A stretch of DNA of 64,000 bases, taken from Haliotis asinina (lineage: Eukaryota; Mollusca; Gastropoda; Lepetellida; Haliotidae). The stretch is taken from the NCBI RefSeq assembly GCF_037392515.1, contig NC_090281.1:55964753-56028752 (forward strand). Direction: 5' to 3'. Below, in pieces: positions 1-12,122 of this stretch. The notes under the pieces were generated by a model. It worked only from the letters and a program-made list of their open reading frames with translations. It was not told the origin of the DNA and searched no databases. Both the position numbers and the translations under genes were made by a program. The stretch's first letter is position 1. Each line of letters starts with the position of its first letter.

Positions 1-3000
1 CTAATATGCAGGCTGTTGCAGTGAGAATTACTTTACATGTAGCGTTTACGCTATGCTCTCTTTATATTTCTCCGTCGACGACGTTTGCCAAAACTGATCT
101 TCAAGCTCTATATGATCAGCTCCCGAAGCCCTGTATTATAATGGGAGACTTAAATGGGCACAACCCACTCTGGGGTAGTGTAACTACAAACACTAAAGGT
201 AAATTGTTGGAGGACTTTTGTTCTGACAATGATTTATGTATTTATAATGATGGTTCCAACACATATTTACACCCCGGTACAGGGACTTATTCTGCTCTTG
301 ACTTGTCACTCACAAATTCAGAACTACTAAATGAATTTGAATGGTCAGTCCACGATGACCTCTGTGGAAGTGACCATTTTCCTACTGTACTAAAATCTGT
401 AACTCCAACTGATGTTCCTCCATCATCAAGGCGGAATTTTAAAAAGGCTAACTGGGCTTTATATGAAACACTGTGTACTGAAAAACTTAAACCTGAACGT
501 TTTATTGACGTTCTTGATGCTATTAAATGCTTTTCTGATGAATTGAACTCTATAGCTGATGAGTGTATACCAAATTCCTCTGCAGTTCCCCATATTCGAA
601 AACCATGGTTCAATGATGAGTGCAAACAAGCTAGGAAGGCAAGGAAAAAAGCAGAACATTATTTCCGTCGCCATCCTATGGTGCATAATTTAAATAAATT
701 TAAAATTGTAAATGCTAAAGCACGGCGTACTTTTAAACAGAACAAACGCCAATCTTGGCAAAATTATGTATCTAAAATAAACTCTCGGACACCCATGTCC
801 AAGGTGTGGAACATGGTCCAGAAAATTAAAGGTAAAGGTACTAAATCTACTGTCCATCATCTTAAACATGGAGATCAATTGCTTACTGATAAATCAGATA
901 TTGCTAATAAACTGGGTGAAACCCTTGCTAAACATTCTTCCTCTTCAAATTATGTACCAAAATTCCAGCAATATCAAAAACAAGAAGAAAATAAAACTAT
1001 TAATTTCAATTCCGATAATGGGGAAGATTATAATGAAACGTTTTCTATTCATGAACTCCATACTGCACTTGATCAAGCTCATGATACTGCTACAGGAGCT
1101 GATAACATACATTATCAACTCCTGAAACATTTACCAGAATCCTGTCAGGAAACTCTCCTAAATATTTTTGATGGTATTTGGACATCGGGTAACTTTCCTC
1201 CTTCATGGCGTGACGCCATAGTAGTACCAATACCTAAACCTGGACGTGATCATACGGATCCATCTAATTATCGTCCGATTTCATTAACTAGCTGTGTTTG
1301 CAAGACCATGGAACGCATGATAAATAATCGACTTGTTTGGTACTTGGAAACAAATAATCTCATAACAGATATACAGTGTGGTTTCCGCAAAAACAGAAGT
1401 ACTGTTGATCACTTAGTGCGTTTAGAATCATTTGTTAAAAATGCACTAATTAATAAACAACATGCTGTGTCTATCTTTTTTGATCTCGAAAAAGCATATG
1501 ACACAACCTGGAAATATGGTATTTTAAGAGATTTACATGACTTTGGCTTGCGAGGTCGTTTACCTCAATATATAGCCAACTTTTTAAATGATAGACAGTT
1601 TCAAGTTCGAGTGGGTTCTACCCTGTCTGATCATTACACTCAGGATCAGGGTGTTCCACAAGGCAGTATTCTGTCTGTCACACTTTTTAGCATAAAGATA
1701 AATAGTTTATCAAAAGTGTTAAACGATTCAATAGATGGATCGTTATTTGTGGATGATTTTAATATTTCTTGTCGTGGGAAAAACATGCATACTATTGAAC
1801 GGCAACTGCAGTTGTGTTTAAACAAAATAAATACATGGTGTCTTGAAAACGGCTTTAAATTTTCTAAATCGAAAACTAATTGTATACATTTTTGCAGAAA
1901 ATATAAGCCACATAAAGACCCTGAACTATCTCTAGATGGCACTCCCATCAAAGTTGTAAAGGAGGCCAAGTTCTTGGGCCTAATCTTTGACTCCCACTTA
2001 ACATTTCTGCCTCATATTAAGTCCCTTAAAACTAAATGCCTGAAGGCTCTTGACTTGTTGAAAGTTGTTTCCAACTCAAAGTGGGGAGGGGATCAAGCAA
2101 CCCTCTTACATCTATATCGATCACTCGTGCGTTCGAAACTTGATTATGGCTCCATCGTATATGGTGGAGCCTGCAAAAGCAATCTTAAACTTCTTGACTC
2201 CGTCCACCATCAAGGCTTAAGACTTTGTCTTGGGTCTTTCAGAACGTCACCTATTGATAGTCTCTACGTTGAGGCCGATGAACCATCTCTTACTCAACGT
2301 CGTATAAAACTGTCTTTACAATATATTACTAAATTATATTCTAATGAATCTAACCCTGCCTTTAACTGTGTGTTCAATCCCCTTTATGAGGATTTGTATA
2401 ACAAAAAATCTTCTCTTGTTCCACCTCTTGGGCACCGAATTAAACCATTTATTTCTTCTGCCGGTATTGAGCTGGAAGGTATATCACCTTTCCGTCTTCT
2501 TTCTTCTCCTCCTTGGCAATTAGTTAGGCCACAAGTTGACCTAACATTAACTACATTTAAAAAATCAGAAACTAATGACTTACAATATAAACAAGAATAT
2601 CATCAATTAAAACATAAATATAGCAATTACAAACCCTTATTTACAGATGGATCCAAGGACGGTGGTGCAGTAGCTTGTGCTACTGTCATTGGAACCAGAA
2701 CAATATTTTCTAGAATTCCAGATAACAGCTCTATTTTTACTGCAGAAGCTAACGCCATATTAACAGCTCTTAAATATATTCAAAGACACCCTAAACGTAA
2801 ACAATATATAATCTATTCCGATTCTCTTTCTTGCCTTCAGGCGATTAAAAATATCTCTTGTAAACATCCACTTTTAATTGAAATTATTGAATTGTATAAT
2901 AATCTTGCTACTGGCCAATACGACATCGTCTTCTGTTGGTTACCCAGCCACGTGGGCATTTCTGGTAACGCAATGGCCGATCTTGCTGCCAAGGCGGCAC

Positions 3001-3988
3001 TCAACAAATCTGTGACACCACTTCTTATTCCATACACTGATTATAAAGCTAACATTAGATCTTATATCCGTGATCTGATGCAGAAGAAGTGGGACACCCA
3101 ATTGGGAATAAATAAATTACATGAGATAAAACCTTACATTGGTAAAACTTACTTGGGTTGTCAGTCCAGATTTGAAGAGGTTATTTTACGACGATGTCGC
3201 ATTGGCCACACTAGATATACTCATTCATACCTACTGAAAGGTGAGGATCCTCCGTTTTGCATCCCTTGTGATGAGAGAACCACGGTCAAGCATATCCTGC
3301 TTGACTGTGTTGAATTCTCCATCATAAGGGACAAATATTTCAATGTAAAAACAATTAAGGACCTTTTTAACACCGTAAGTTCTCATTTAATTCTTGGCTT
3401 TTTAAAAGAAATTGATTTCATCACTGAAATTTGATTATTATATTCTGTACATAGCTGCATTTTAATTCATGGTAGTTTAGATTAGTAACTTGAATTGTTA
3501 GTGGCTGTACCCTCAAAGGGGGTTGAAGTACCGTAAAAGTATTGTCCTCCTGAGAGGGTACGTAAGTCCCTACACATTTCCTGTACGTTTAAACTTCCAG
3601 TGTTTTTAATCGTAGCATATGTGTATTTTTAATATTTGGCTAGATCTGACTAAATTGCTAACAGCTGAGGGGATGATGTAAATCCAACTAGGGTCCATGC
3701 AGGTAGCAAAGGTACTGTAAGTCCCCATGGCCCCTAGTATGGTGATCTACCTTCAGTTGTTGGCAATCTATAGCCGGATTTTATGTTGTATTTTCCGAAT
3801 AGTGATATTTGTTTTATCTTTCCACGCTAGTTTTAATTTAAATTGTGATATTCTAGTTCTTTTACTGTCCTTCGCCGACAGATTTTATAATATACATATA
3901 ATCCTTTTCTTTGTTAAATGTTCTCGTCACAATATGGCTGAAATATTGCCGATGTGACGTTAAATATTAACTCACTCACTCACTCACT
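1..3988 (+). mobile_element. RNase H-bearing non-LTR retrotransposon (LINE), 3' part, open at left edge
   Basis: The element contains one long frame (endonuclease, reverse transcriptase, RNase H, zinc knuckle), then about 550 bp of 3' UTR. It ends in a CTCA microsatellite at about 3969-3988 rather than poly(A). The frame is open back to base 3, so the 5' part probably lies outside the window; truncation cannot be judged here. The domain order is that of the I-like superfamily of LINEs (those with RNase H after the reverse transcriptase). The last ~45 bases, which include gctgaaatattgccgatgtg, resemble the ends of the SINE-like repeats elsewhere in the window. A shorter copy of this 3' UTR occurs at 38322-38615. 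Confidence 0.9.
6..3434 (+). CDS. LINE ORF2-type polyprotein: endonuclease / reverse transcriptase / RNase H
   Basis: The 1142-aa frame has no internal stop. It copies element RNA at a nicked genomic target (target-primed reverse transcription). Residues 1-130 are the C-terminal half of an exonuclease-endonuclease-phosphatase domain, with GDLN (D48, N50) and the catalytic SDH (D123, H124). The reverse transcriptase occupies about 360-700, with the YRPISL block and the active-site box FVDD at 581-584, where YADD is the commonest form. RNase H follows at about 875-1000 with acidic residues D881, E914, D939 and D992. A C-x2-C-x7-H-x4-C knuckle (C1085, C1088, H1096, C1101) closes the protein. The first Met shown is internal to the endonuclease fold, so the true start lies to the left of the window. 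The intact frame suggests a young copy. The clade call (I-like) is inferred from domain content. Confidence 0.88.
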   Translation: MQAVAVRITLHVAFTLCSLYISPSTTFAKTDLQALYDQLPKPCIIMGDLNGHNPLWGSVTTNTKGKLLEDFCSDNDLCIYNDGSNTYLHPGTGTYSALDLSLTNSELLNEFEWSVHDDLCGSDHFPTVLKSVTPTDVPPSSRRNFKKANWALYETLCTEKLKPERFIDVLDAIKCFSDELNSIADECIPNSSAVPHIRKPWFNDECKQARKARKKAEHYFRRHPMVHNLNKFKIVNAKARRTFKQNKRQSWQNYVSKINSRTPMSKVWNMVQKIKGKGTKSTVHHLKHGDQLLTDKSDIANKLGETLAKHSSSSNYVPKFQQYQKQEENKTINFNSDNGEDYNETFSIHELHTALDQAHDTATGADNIHYQLLKHLPESCQETLLNIFDGIWTSGNFPPSWRDAIVVPIPKPGRDHTDPSNYRPISLTSCVCKTMERMINNRLVWYLETNNLITDIQCGFRKNRSTVDHLVRLESFVKNALINKQHAVSIFFDLEKAYDTTWKYGILRDLHDFGLRGRLPQYIANFLNDRQFQVRVGSTLSDHYTQDQGVPQGSILSVTLFSIKINSLSKVLNDSIDGSLFVDDFNISCRGKNMHTIERQLQLCLNKINTWCLENGFKFSKSKTNCIHFCRKYKPHKDPELSLDGTPIKVVKEAKFLGLIFDSHLTFLPHIKSLKTKCLKALDLLKVVSNSKWGGDQATLLHLYRSLVRSKLDYGSIVYGGACKSNLKLLDSVHHQGLRLCLGSFRTSPIDSLYVEADEPSLTQRRIKLSLQYITKLYSNESNPAFNCVFNPLYEDLYNKKSSLVPPLGHRIKPFISSAGIELEGISPFRLLSSPPWQLVRPQVDLTLTTFKKSETNDLQYKQEYHQLKHKYSNYKPLFTDGSKDGGAVACATVIGTRTIFSRIPDNSSIFTAEANAILTALKYIQRHPKRKQYIIYSDSLSCLQAIKNISCKHPLLIEIIELYNNLATGQYDIVFCWLPSHVGISGNAMADLAAKAALNKSVTPLLIPYTDYKANIRSYIRDLMQKKWDTQLGINKLHEIKPYIGKTYLGCQSRFEEVILRRCRIGHTRYTHSYLLKGEDPPFCIPCDERTTVKHILLDCVEFSIIRDKYFNVKTIKDLFNTVSSHLILGFLKEIDFITEI

Positions 3989-6744
3989 TGTTGATCTTAT
4001 TATTTGACAAAACTGGGAAAGGTATTTTTGTACCCTTTTATGATGCTTTTACACTTTCTGTTTTTGAGGGGTGTGTGACAGTGTCAGTTAACATTCTGTT
4101 AATGTCCATTCTATTCCCCATTTGGAATAAGATATCTGAATTGATTATTAATTTAAACAAAATGTCACATGTGTTCTCGCGATACTTTTGTGTTCTTATA
4201 ACATGTTTTGGGAGGGAAGGCCACGGTTTATCAGTTATTCTTTCATTCATTCACATATTTCTAGCCCTTACTTTTTACTATAACCCATTCATTCATTGTA
4301 AAATTCCGACTGATACAATAAACTGGCTAAAAGTTCTGTTAAAAACAACTGAAGTTGCGCTGGGAACGAGTCGCCAAGTCACTGTGTGCGTTGGAGCATG
4401 ACGAGACACACGTTAATTAGTACAAATGGTAAATAAAGCAAGCGAGTGACCATCCCTGTTGTAGAGTATCCCTGGTCATACACACAAATCTCTGAATGAG
4501 GTGTTTCATTGTCGCACCACATGGTGCATTAATTTGACCTTCAGCCTGATAAGGTATTGAACGAAATTGCACAAGTGCTATAAATATATTTTTTGTCATA
4601 CGTACACACAAAATCTCTGAATGAGGTATTATGTACAGTTACACCAACACTACAAATTAGCCTGCAAGCCAGCAGGGTTAAACAAAACCTATAAAATATA
4701 TATGTAAATAACCCGGGGAGTTGTATTAACACGCGCTACAAGTACCGTCGATTGTTTTGGTTTTCTTTTTCACCTATTTACAACAGATGTCTGAATATTC
4801 GTGGAGTGTGGTATGTATACCACCGCCTAAGCACAGACTACGTTACGGCGAAGAAGTCGAAAAAAAACATCAAGAACCACATTCCCAACATCAGTTCATG
4901 GGTTAACTGCACCATTGAACAGTATGGAATATTTTCCAACATTTATTTATCGAGCAGTTGCCTGAAGTGAGTGGCTATATCTACACTAGTTAGTCTAAAC
5001 GTTTGATGGAAAGTACGTAAAATATCAGTCCCAATGTAATCCGAGACATTGTCTAAACCGGATGTATCTTCAGTCCCAGCGAGTGCCAGTTTGGACAGCT
5101 TCCACTGTTCAATATATATTCCATATTCAACAGCAGAGACAATGGTATGATGGGTTTTTTAATCTTCTGCTAAAGAATATTAGGTAAATATCATTACCAT
5201 AATATCAGCGTGCTTGAATAAAATGTGAAACTTGAAACATGTGTGTTGTGTCCATGCATAGCCATTGGTCAATATGAACAGGCTTTTCAGATGAATTTCA
5301 GAAACACTGGATAGGGGATGCTGGGTTTCAGGGCGATATTAGTTTCGAGATGACCTCGTTTTAGGATGCTTTGCCAGATCTCTTGGGCCCTAGTCAAAAT
5401 GGCCACGCGTTACATTATGTTATTATTTTTCAATACTAATGATATTTGTATTATCTGATATCAGAGTGTAAAATGAGAAAAGAAGTCATATCATAAAAAC
5501 ATTATGTTTATTACACATGAATCATTTTAAATATATAACCAATAACGCGCGCGCGCGTTTGTGTGTGCGTGTGCGTGTGTGTGTGTGTGTGTTTTCTTTA
5601 TTCATGTACAAGCACCTTTTTACTGTTTGTTTTCACTGTTCATCAGTTACTTCTAGTTAAAAACTTGATCATTCGAATAGTCCTCCTTAAGACTTCTCAT
5701 GGCAGCTTCTTTCACCTGAATAGTATAAGAAGAATTATAATAGACACAAGGATTAACAATTAACTGATCAATGGTGGCTAGTTAACAAGGCAGTTCTAGA
5801 TTCAGATATTGATTAAGGTTACACAATGTATTAGACGATAAGTGAACATTACATACATATTATCATTTCATATATTTGAGAAAAAGGGAAATACCTTTCG
5901 GACACAGGTTTATCCACTCCACTCCATCAGTAAAGGTTTCCCCTTTTGTGAGTCGGTCAGTTAAGAAAGTACTTAACTAATACACACCAAGTTTTGTGTG
6001 ATACAACTTCTTTTGTCATTTTTTAATCTTTGACATCAAATAATACAAATTTTATGAGTATTGAAAAATAATAACATACCAATTTTTGTCATATAACTTC
6101 TTTTGTCTTTTTTACACTTTCATATCAAATAATACAAATGTCATGAATATTGAAATGTAATAAAATAATGTGTCCATTTTGATCTTTTTGTGTTGTCATT
6201 TCCACTAGGGTTAGCGTGGGCATTTTGTTGTGCAGCCATTTTCTTGAACTTTTCACAATTCATGTTTATGTCATCAATGTGACCTCACTGAATGTGTGTC
6301 TTATGTATAACCATTTCTATACATTACTTCGCCAAAATAATTAGTATTATGTAAAAAGGAAACGAAATGACTCAATGATACCAATTTGCAGTAAATGCCT
6401 CATTGTATTTTAAGATATGTTTTAATATGTCTTACAATAATAAATGATAAAGCTGTCATACTAACAGAAAGGTAAACTTAGACAAGAAGCTAAGGTTACC
6501 ACCAACACCTAAAGACTACATTGTGTTGTATAGAAGGTATAGTTCAATATTTCTGGGCTTTGAGAAAAACAAGACTAATGTTGTTTTCATATTTTATTCA
6601 AAAGTCTGCAAAACCGTTCATCATACAGTGGATGCTCTTTGTAAAGAATCAAGATACTGTCAGACTCAAAGTTATCTGCTATAAAACAACACGCGTTCTT
6701 ACAACACTGAAGTGTTTAACTATGTACTGCAGACGTCCATATAC
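3989..6744. other. Gene-free region, no recognised coding exon
   Basis: Only short frames occur here, with no family motifs and no conserved splice pattern. The stretch is AT-rich. A pair of near-identical blocks around 4475-4510 and 4600-4630 (both containing acaaatctctgaatgagg or a close variant) shows local duplication. Another pair lies at about 5995-6060 and 6085-6150, where similar sequence with acttcttttgtc recurs. Confidence 0.5.
5549..5592. repeat. CG/GT dinucleotide microsatellite
   Basis: A (CG)n tract runs directly into an interrupted (GT)n tract. Alternating purine-pyrimidine sequence of this kind can adopt Z-DNA. No gene is associated. Confidence 0.85.
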
Positions 6745-6771
6745 AAGCAACACAATGGAAGAGAACAGCCA

Positions 6772-6965
6772 ATGTCAAACAAGACAATGGAGCAAAACAG
6801 CCATTGTTAGACAAAACAATGGAGCAAAACAGCCATTGTTAGACAAAACAATGGAGCAGAACAGCCATTGTTAGACAAAACAATGGAGCAGAATGGCTAC
6901 TGTTAGACAAAACAATAGAACAGAACAGCCACTGTCAGTCAAACCAATGGCACAGAAGGGCCATC
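6772..6965. repeat. 32-bp minisatellite with an internal dyad
   Basis: About six imperfect units are present with a 32-bp period; for example, caatgg starts at 6785 and again at 6817. Each unit contains caatgg and, 10 bases later, its reverse complement ccattg, so each unit could form a small hairpin. The frame that runs through it is a repeat artefact. Confidence 0.85.
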
Positions 6966-8317
6966 GTCAAGCAGAAGAATGTTGCTTCACCTAATTACCA
7001 AGAATGATAGCTTGTGTATACCCATATTGTGATGTCAAAAGGACACAATGTAGACATTTAGTTGTCCTATTATTCAACCATATATTGTACTGGGAAATGA
7101 TGTGCAAGTAATCATGTTTATCACATAAAGAGAATGTTCTCAGAACCTTGTCTTTATATGTGCCTTTTCAAGTATGACATATCCTGCAATGGGAAAGTAC
7201 ACAATGCACACAGAACCTTTTTACCAATACCCTTCATCATCTGTTCTTGTAAACATAAGAGAGGCTGTGGTAAATAGCTTATCCATTGTTTACACCTGCA
7301 CATACACCTAAGATATTAGGTGAGTGCCAAGCACAATTTCATTTGATCATCCACCTGATGTTGTCTACACTAATTTCATTTGTTAGATAATACAGGTTAA
7401 TTTGTCCCAGACTACCTGTAACCCAATACCACATGATGTCTCAATGAGAGATTACCCACCCTTCTACCCACCCTGAACAACACTCAACATCTAAGACATG
7501 TCTCTCCATTGTACTGTAACAATGAAACCAATTCTTTTGATAAAATAACATTGTATTAAAACATTACACGGAATAATTCATTACTTCAATTAATGTCTGA
7601 AATAAGTAACAAATCTCTCTCATAACTCATAAATACAGATATGCAAAGTGCGGGTATCAAGGAATAGTTGAGGAAATCAGCTGTAATGTAAATTGCTGCT
7701 CATACCACCTTGAACAGACATTTCAGAATGTTGATGTTTATTGGCAGCTGAGCATGATAATCTGGCCAATGTATACTGAACAGGAAAAGAAACACAACTG
7801 TGAATTTTTGTCAAGCTTCTCATTGTTTTTAAAACTTGTTTCTTTTGTTGTTCAGCATATTAACAGTATAAACTATCCACTTAAATACTGTGGTTAGTGT
7901 ACTGTGGAATGGTAGTAAACATATGCCTTATAGAAAGGATATTTTTGAGCAAAATGCTGATTTGATGACATTCAAGTCAACAGCGTGTTTCACAGATGCC
8001 ATGCACTACAGAAGTGTCTACCACCAATCTTGGCAACTACTGCAAACAAAAGCCAGATGTGAAAATAATACATTGTTTGTGTGACATTAAGGGTGAACAA
8101 TAGCCGCTGATATACATCATGCTGTTAAACTAGCAGGTAAGTAAGTTTTGAATGCTTTTTAACCTGTTAGGATTGTGAACATGACCCTAGTCTAGACTCT
8201 TTTATGGCAAACATACACCATAACCATCCAAACTGACACACCGGCCACACAAACGTGATTTTTTCTCCACGTCTTTTTTGTTTTCTGATATTTTAAGTTA
8301 AAAATATGTCAACTCTC
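6966..8317. other. Gene-free region
   Basis: AT-rich sequence without a recognisable exon, tRNA gene or element end that I could support. Confidence 0.45.
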
Positions 8318-8326
8318 AGATAGCCT

Positions 8327-8765
8327 CATTCTCTTCCCACAGAGGTTACTTGTCATATCTTCCTACGAACCTCTGTTCTAATACGGCCATATTTCGCGGT
8401 TCTCATAAAATTCCCTAGCGACATAAAAATGGCAGCAGATTTATCTCCCTTTTTTCTGTCCAATCAGAACACGTGTTACATCAACTTAAGATTCAACTTG
8501 ACAAATGCAAGCAATGTGGAAAAACGAAAATGACATAAGTGAGTTCTGTCTAGAAGAAACATTTGGGTATCGCGCTCGAGAAGAGGTTCTAGTTTTCATG
8601 ATGCATTCAGAAATTACAGAGATCTTTCAAACGATCACTTTTGAAACAAGGTCGCTGATTGCACTACTAAATCACGAGTCTTGAACACTCGCACCATGAA
8701 AGGGTCGTATTAGAACAGAGGTTACGTAGGAAGATGTGACAAGTAACCACTGTGGGAAGAGAATG
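8327..8765. mobile_element. Mutator-like non-autonomous DNA transposon (MITE), 9-bp target duplication
   Basis: The 439-bp element has terminal inverted repeats of about 60 bp. Both ends read inward as CATTCTCTTCCCACAG and continue with few mismatches to TCTGTTCTAATACG. The flanks are a perfect 9-bp direct repeat, agatagcct, at 8318-8326 and 8766-8774. Long inverted repeats plus a 9-bp target duplication are the hallmark of MULE (Mutator-like) elements. The interior has no coding capacity, so transposition would need a transposase supplied elsewhere. Confidence 0.85.
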
Positions 8766-8774
8766 AGATAGCCT

Positions 8775-11067
8775 TTGTCACCTATAACTGAGACACAGCT
8801 ACAACAGCGATGGCCATGATCAGTCATAGCTTCACACCACCTAGCTTGACTCATTGAATACGTCTGTGAGTTCTACCTCATCATGGTTCTAAGGGGGAAA
8901 ACGCATTGACTAACTACAGATTATCTACTGAGTGTAGTTCTATAACATGATAACTATAGCACGACTGCTTTTAGCCAGGTTTTGTCAAATCATTTAGTCT
9001 ATTCTGTTTATGGTCATTCTATCAATATATCTCAATGTACAAATGCTAGTCTGCATGTAATACAGTTATACAAATTAGGGTTGGGATGGGTAACCCGGAT
9101 ACCTGGGAAGGCCAGGTTAGTCATGAGCTTGATCCAGGTACCCATCTCAATACCCAGACCTGTTATGATCATGTGACTAATAGATTAAACAAATGTGTTA
9201 TTCTTTCTTGATTAAAATGTTGTATTGTCTTTGAAGATTTAGACATTATTTACAGACACTTCCATCGAATATACTACACGTTTAAGATACTGAAAAACTC
9301 AAAATTTTTGTCCCCTGATTGAAGAATATATCGCCTTTTCTTGCACATTTGATGTCAGGAATTAACATAAAGGGTATCCGGGTAGATAGGTAATAGGGGA
9401 TGGGTACCTGGCAGTAAATTCCAAGCCTTAAGTCAAATGTATCAAATGTCTTTGACAAGGCTTGTGCTAAAGATTTGGCCATTCAGAGCAAACATCATTG
9501 TTCTACCAACACATGTAACACATTTACACCAACTTTCTCTGACAATATTTGTTGTTAAAGTCTCGGCCATTCACAGCAAACATCATCGTTCTACCACACA
9601 CGTACTTAAACTTTTCATGCATTACATACCTAAACTTTGCAGATAATATGTAAAGGCACTTTAAGACTGGATAACATTGACAACATTGGCTTAACTAAAG
9701 ATAGAGGTTTTCAGGACCTATATAATAATACACCAATGAAAAGGTTAAAAACAGCTGCGCAAGTGTAATCACAAGAATCTTTTACCTTCTCTAAGTAAGT
9801 TGGTTTGGCTCAATTAACTTTGTACAATATTTCAATTATATCACAGTGTGTCAATGAAGTGTGGGAAGGAAAGTGATGCAGATCTGCTTGATGAATCCTG
9901 ATACAACTAAGGGAAGTAACTACACAGGACAAAGTGCAGTGCCTTAGCAGTCAACAAGTGCCCTGTACCTTTATAATGTCCCTTACTGATTGCCACCAAA
10001 TACTGAAAAGCATTAGACAGGTTTTTATAAATATCAACAAATTTATAAAGTTTGGACTTTCATGAAAAATATCATTTTTGCTTGCAACACAATTCTAAAT
10101 AAAAAGACCCTTAAATGATTCATTAAAGTTATTTTTCAGAGTTTGTGCTGATCCAACAATCATACAACTCAGATGAAGGTGCATTTAAACATGCAACAAT
10201 AACAGAATATACAATTTCAACAACAACATCCACCAGTCAACATCTAATACTGACACATTAAATCTAAAATACATTCCTAACCCAAAGACAATAACCAGTC
10301 ACGTTGAATATATTTTCAAGTGGCAGCCATTACAAAGACATCACACCATGTCATGTGACTCAGGACACCTAATCACAGTACATGTTACAAAGCACCTTTT
10401 GAACCAATGGTATGTTCATATTACATGAGGGGTACCCTGTCTGATGGCTCATCAAATATACTCAACAGAAAAATGTTAAGGACCATTCAAATATTCAACA
10501 TTTAAAAATTATCTGGATCATAATGTGAAATATTAAATACTTGAATACTAAACAAATAGGCTGGTCCTTACCCTTTTATTGTTTAGTATATATTCAGCTT
10601 TTTATACACAGGTTATACATAATTTTCATACAATGAAAGATGTAACAGCACATCATGTTAGTAGTCTTTTCTTCGTCATCAAAGTACTGTTATCAGTTTT
10701 CATCACAATGGACTGGTCACTTTTCACATGTTCACATAAAGATGGCAAACCAACACAATGTAACAAAATCATTTGTGAGGCAATTGGAATTGAAGCCAAC
10801 AGACACATTCTGCTCAGTGTCTGTCCACAGCAGCAAAGCTGACGTCCATCATCGGTTACCTGGTCAGAATTCCACAAGCAAGTCTTAGAATATAAATAAA
10901 AGAATTTCATTTATGAAACCTACATCCAGCAGCTGCCATTTTTTAATTTCACAAATTCTTACAAGAACAAGACTGTTGTGTGACTGTAAGAAAGTGAGAT
11001 GACAACTTCTGCGAAAGGCTTTAAGAGTAGCAGTGCTAAGTCTGTGTAAGAAATATGGATGAACAAC
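8775..11067. other. Gene-free region
   Basis: No exon supported. A short pair of related blocks, rich in GGTACC/GGATACC-like palindromic sequence, lies at about 9080-9165 and 9365-9415. A duplicated ~70-bp block with gccattca-agcaaacatcat lies at about 9435-9510 and 9535-9600. The remainder is unremarkable AT-rich sequence. Confidence 0.4.
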
Positions 11068-11236
11068 TAAGTGTGTGAGTGAGGATGGTTTTGCATTGCT
11101 TTCAGCAATATTCCGGCAATATCATGGCAGGGGGCAGCAGAAATAGGCCTCACATACTGTACCCATGTGACTAACCGAACCCCGGCCTTCAGCGTGACAA
11201 GTCAAAGATTTAATCACTTGGCTTCCCCATCACCCC
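11068..11236 (-). mobile_element. tRNA-derived SINE copy (family B)
   Basis: Read on the minus strand, a decayed tRNA-like head is followed by a body containing tgggtaca and catgatattgccggaatattgct and a GAGT/ACTC tail at the left end. The better copy at 28140-28300 shows clear A and B boxes. Confidence 0.65.
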
Positions 11237-11324
11237 AAACAATCTTGGTCCCTGGAAATACTGTTCTGAAGTAATGGCAACCGAGTTTGACTATCCTGAT
11301 GTTGACAGTTTCGGTGGTCTTTGC

Positions 11325-11515
11325 TTGATGTATAACACTTCACTCAGCAATATTCCAGCTATTTGGCAGCAGTCTGTAAAATCACAATCCAGTGATCAAA
11401 ACAATGAAGATCAATCGACAAAAGTTAGATACGACGACGTGTCAACCAAGCAAGCGAACCTGTCCACAAATGATCCTGTTAGTCACCTCTTGTGACAGGC
11501 ATGGACCAGTTCTAA
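11325..11515 (-). mobile_element. SINE-like repeat copy (family A), diverged
   Basis: The copy shares with 44692-44948 the order: cagcaatattccagctat, a ctgtaaa block, atccagtgatca, gatcaatcgac, gtcaaccaag, and finally a tagtcacctcttgtgacaggcatgg-like end. It is inverted relative to the copy at 11848. Confidence 0.65.
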
Positions 11516-11847
11516 CCCAGATCTTCAGGGTTTGTCAGACATCTTTAGAGCATCACCAAAGACAATAGCTTTCAAACAAATATCAACATATTTCCACACT
11601 GCATGTTTTAAGTTAATTAATCATGTTTTGATGACAGTTACACTCAGAAGCATTGTACCAGTCATAGATTCTCAATTATTTATAGGAATCTTATCATTCA
11701 ATGACATAGTGAAACAATCGAACGTGTAAGTATATGTGAATATGAAACTTTGCAGAATCCTCACCAAAGAGGAGCAGCATAAATAACCGCACAACTCATC
11801 CAGAAAACTTGCAGCATTCAGCAAATAAGTCCCTCTCTCACATTAGA

Positions 11848-12122
11848 CCCGTGAAGGTCCCGGGGTAGAATAGGCCTTCAGCAACCCATGCCTGCCATAA
11901 AAGGCGACTCAGCTTGTCGTAAGAGGCGACTAACGGGATCGGGTGGTCAGGCTCGCTGACTTGGTTGACGCGTGTCATCGGTTCCCAATTGCGCAGATCG
12001 ATGCTCATGTTGTTGATCACTGGATTGTCTGGTCCAGACTCGATTATTTACAGACCGCCGCCATATAGCTGTAATATTGCTGAGTGCGGCGTAAAACTAA
12101 ACTCACTCACTCACTCACTCTC
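11848..12122 (+). mobile_element. SINE-like repeat, near full-length copy of family A
   Basis: Starts with cccgtgaaggtcccggggta and runs through aggcgactaacgggatcg, gatcgatgctcatgttg, a gtccagactcgattatttac block and atagctgtaatattgctga to a CTCA microsatellite tail. It is the reference copy used here for family A; other copies are at 18389, 44692, 47428, 51187 and 54790. No A or B box is obvious, so its promoter type is uncertain. Confidence 0.8.
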
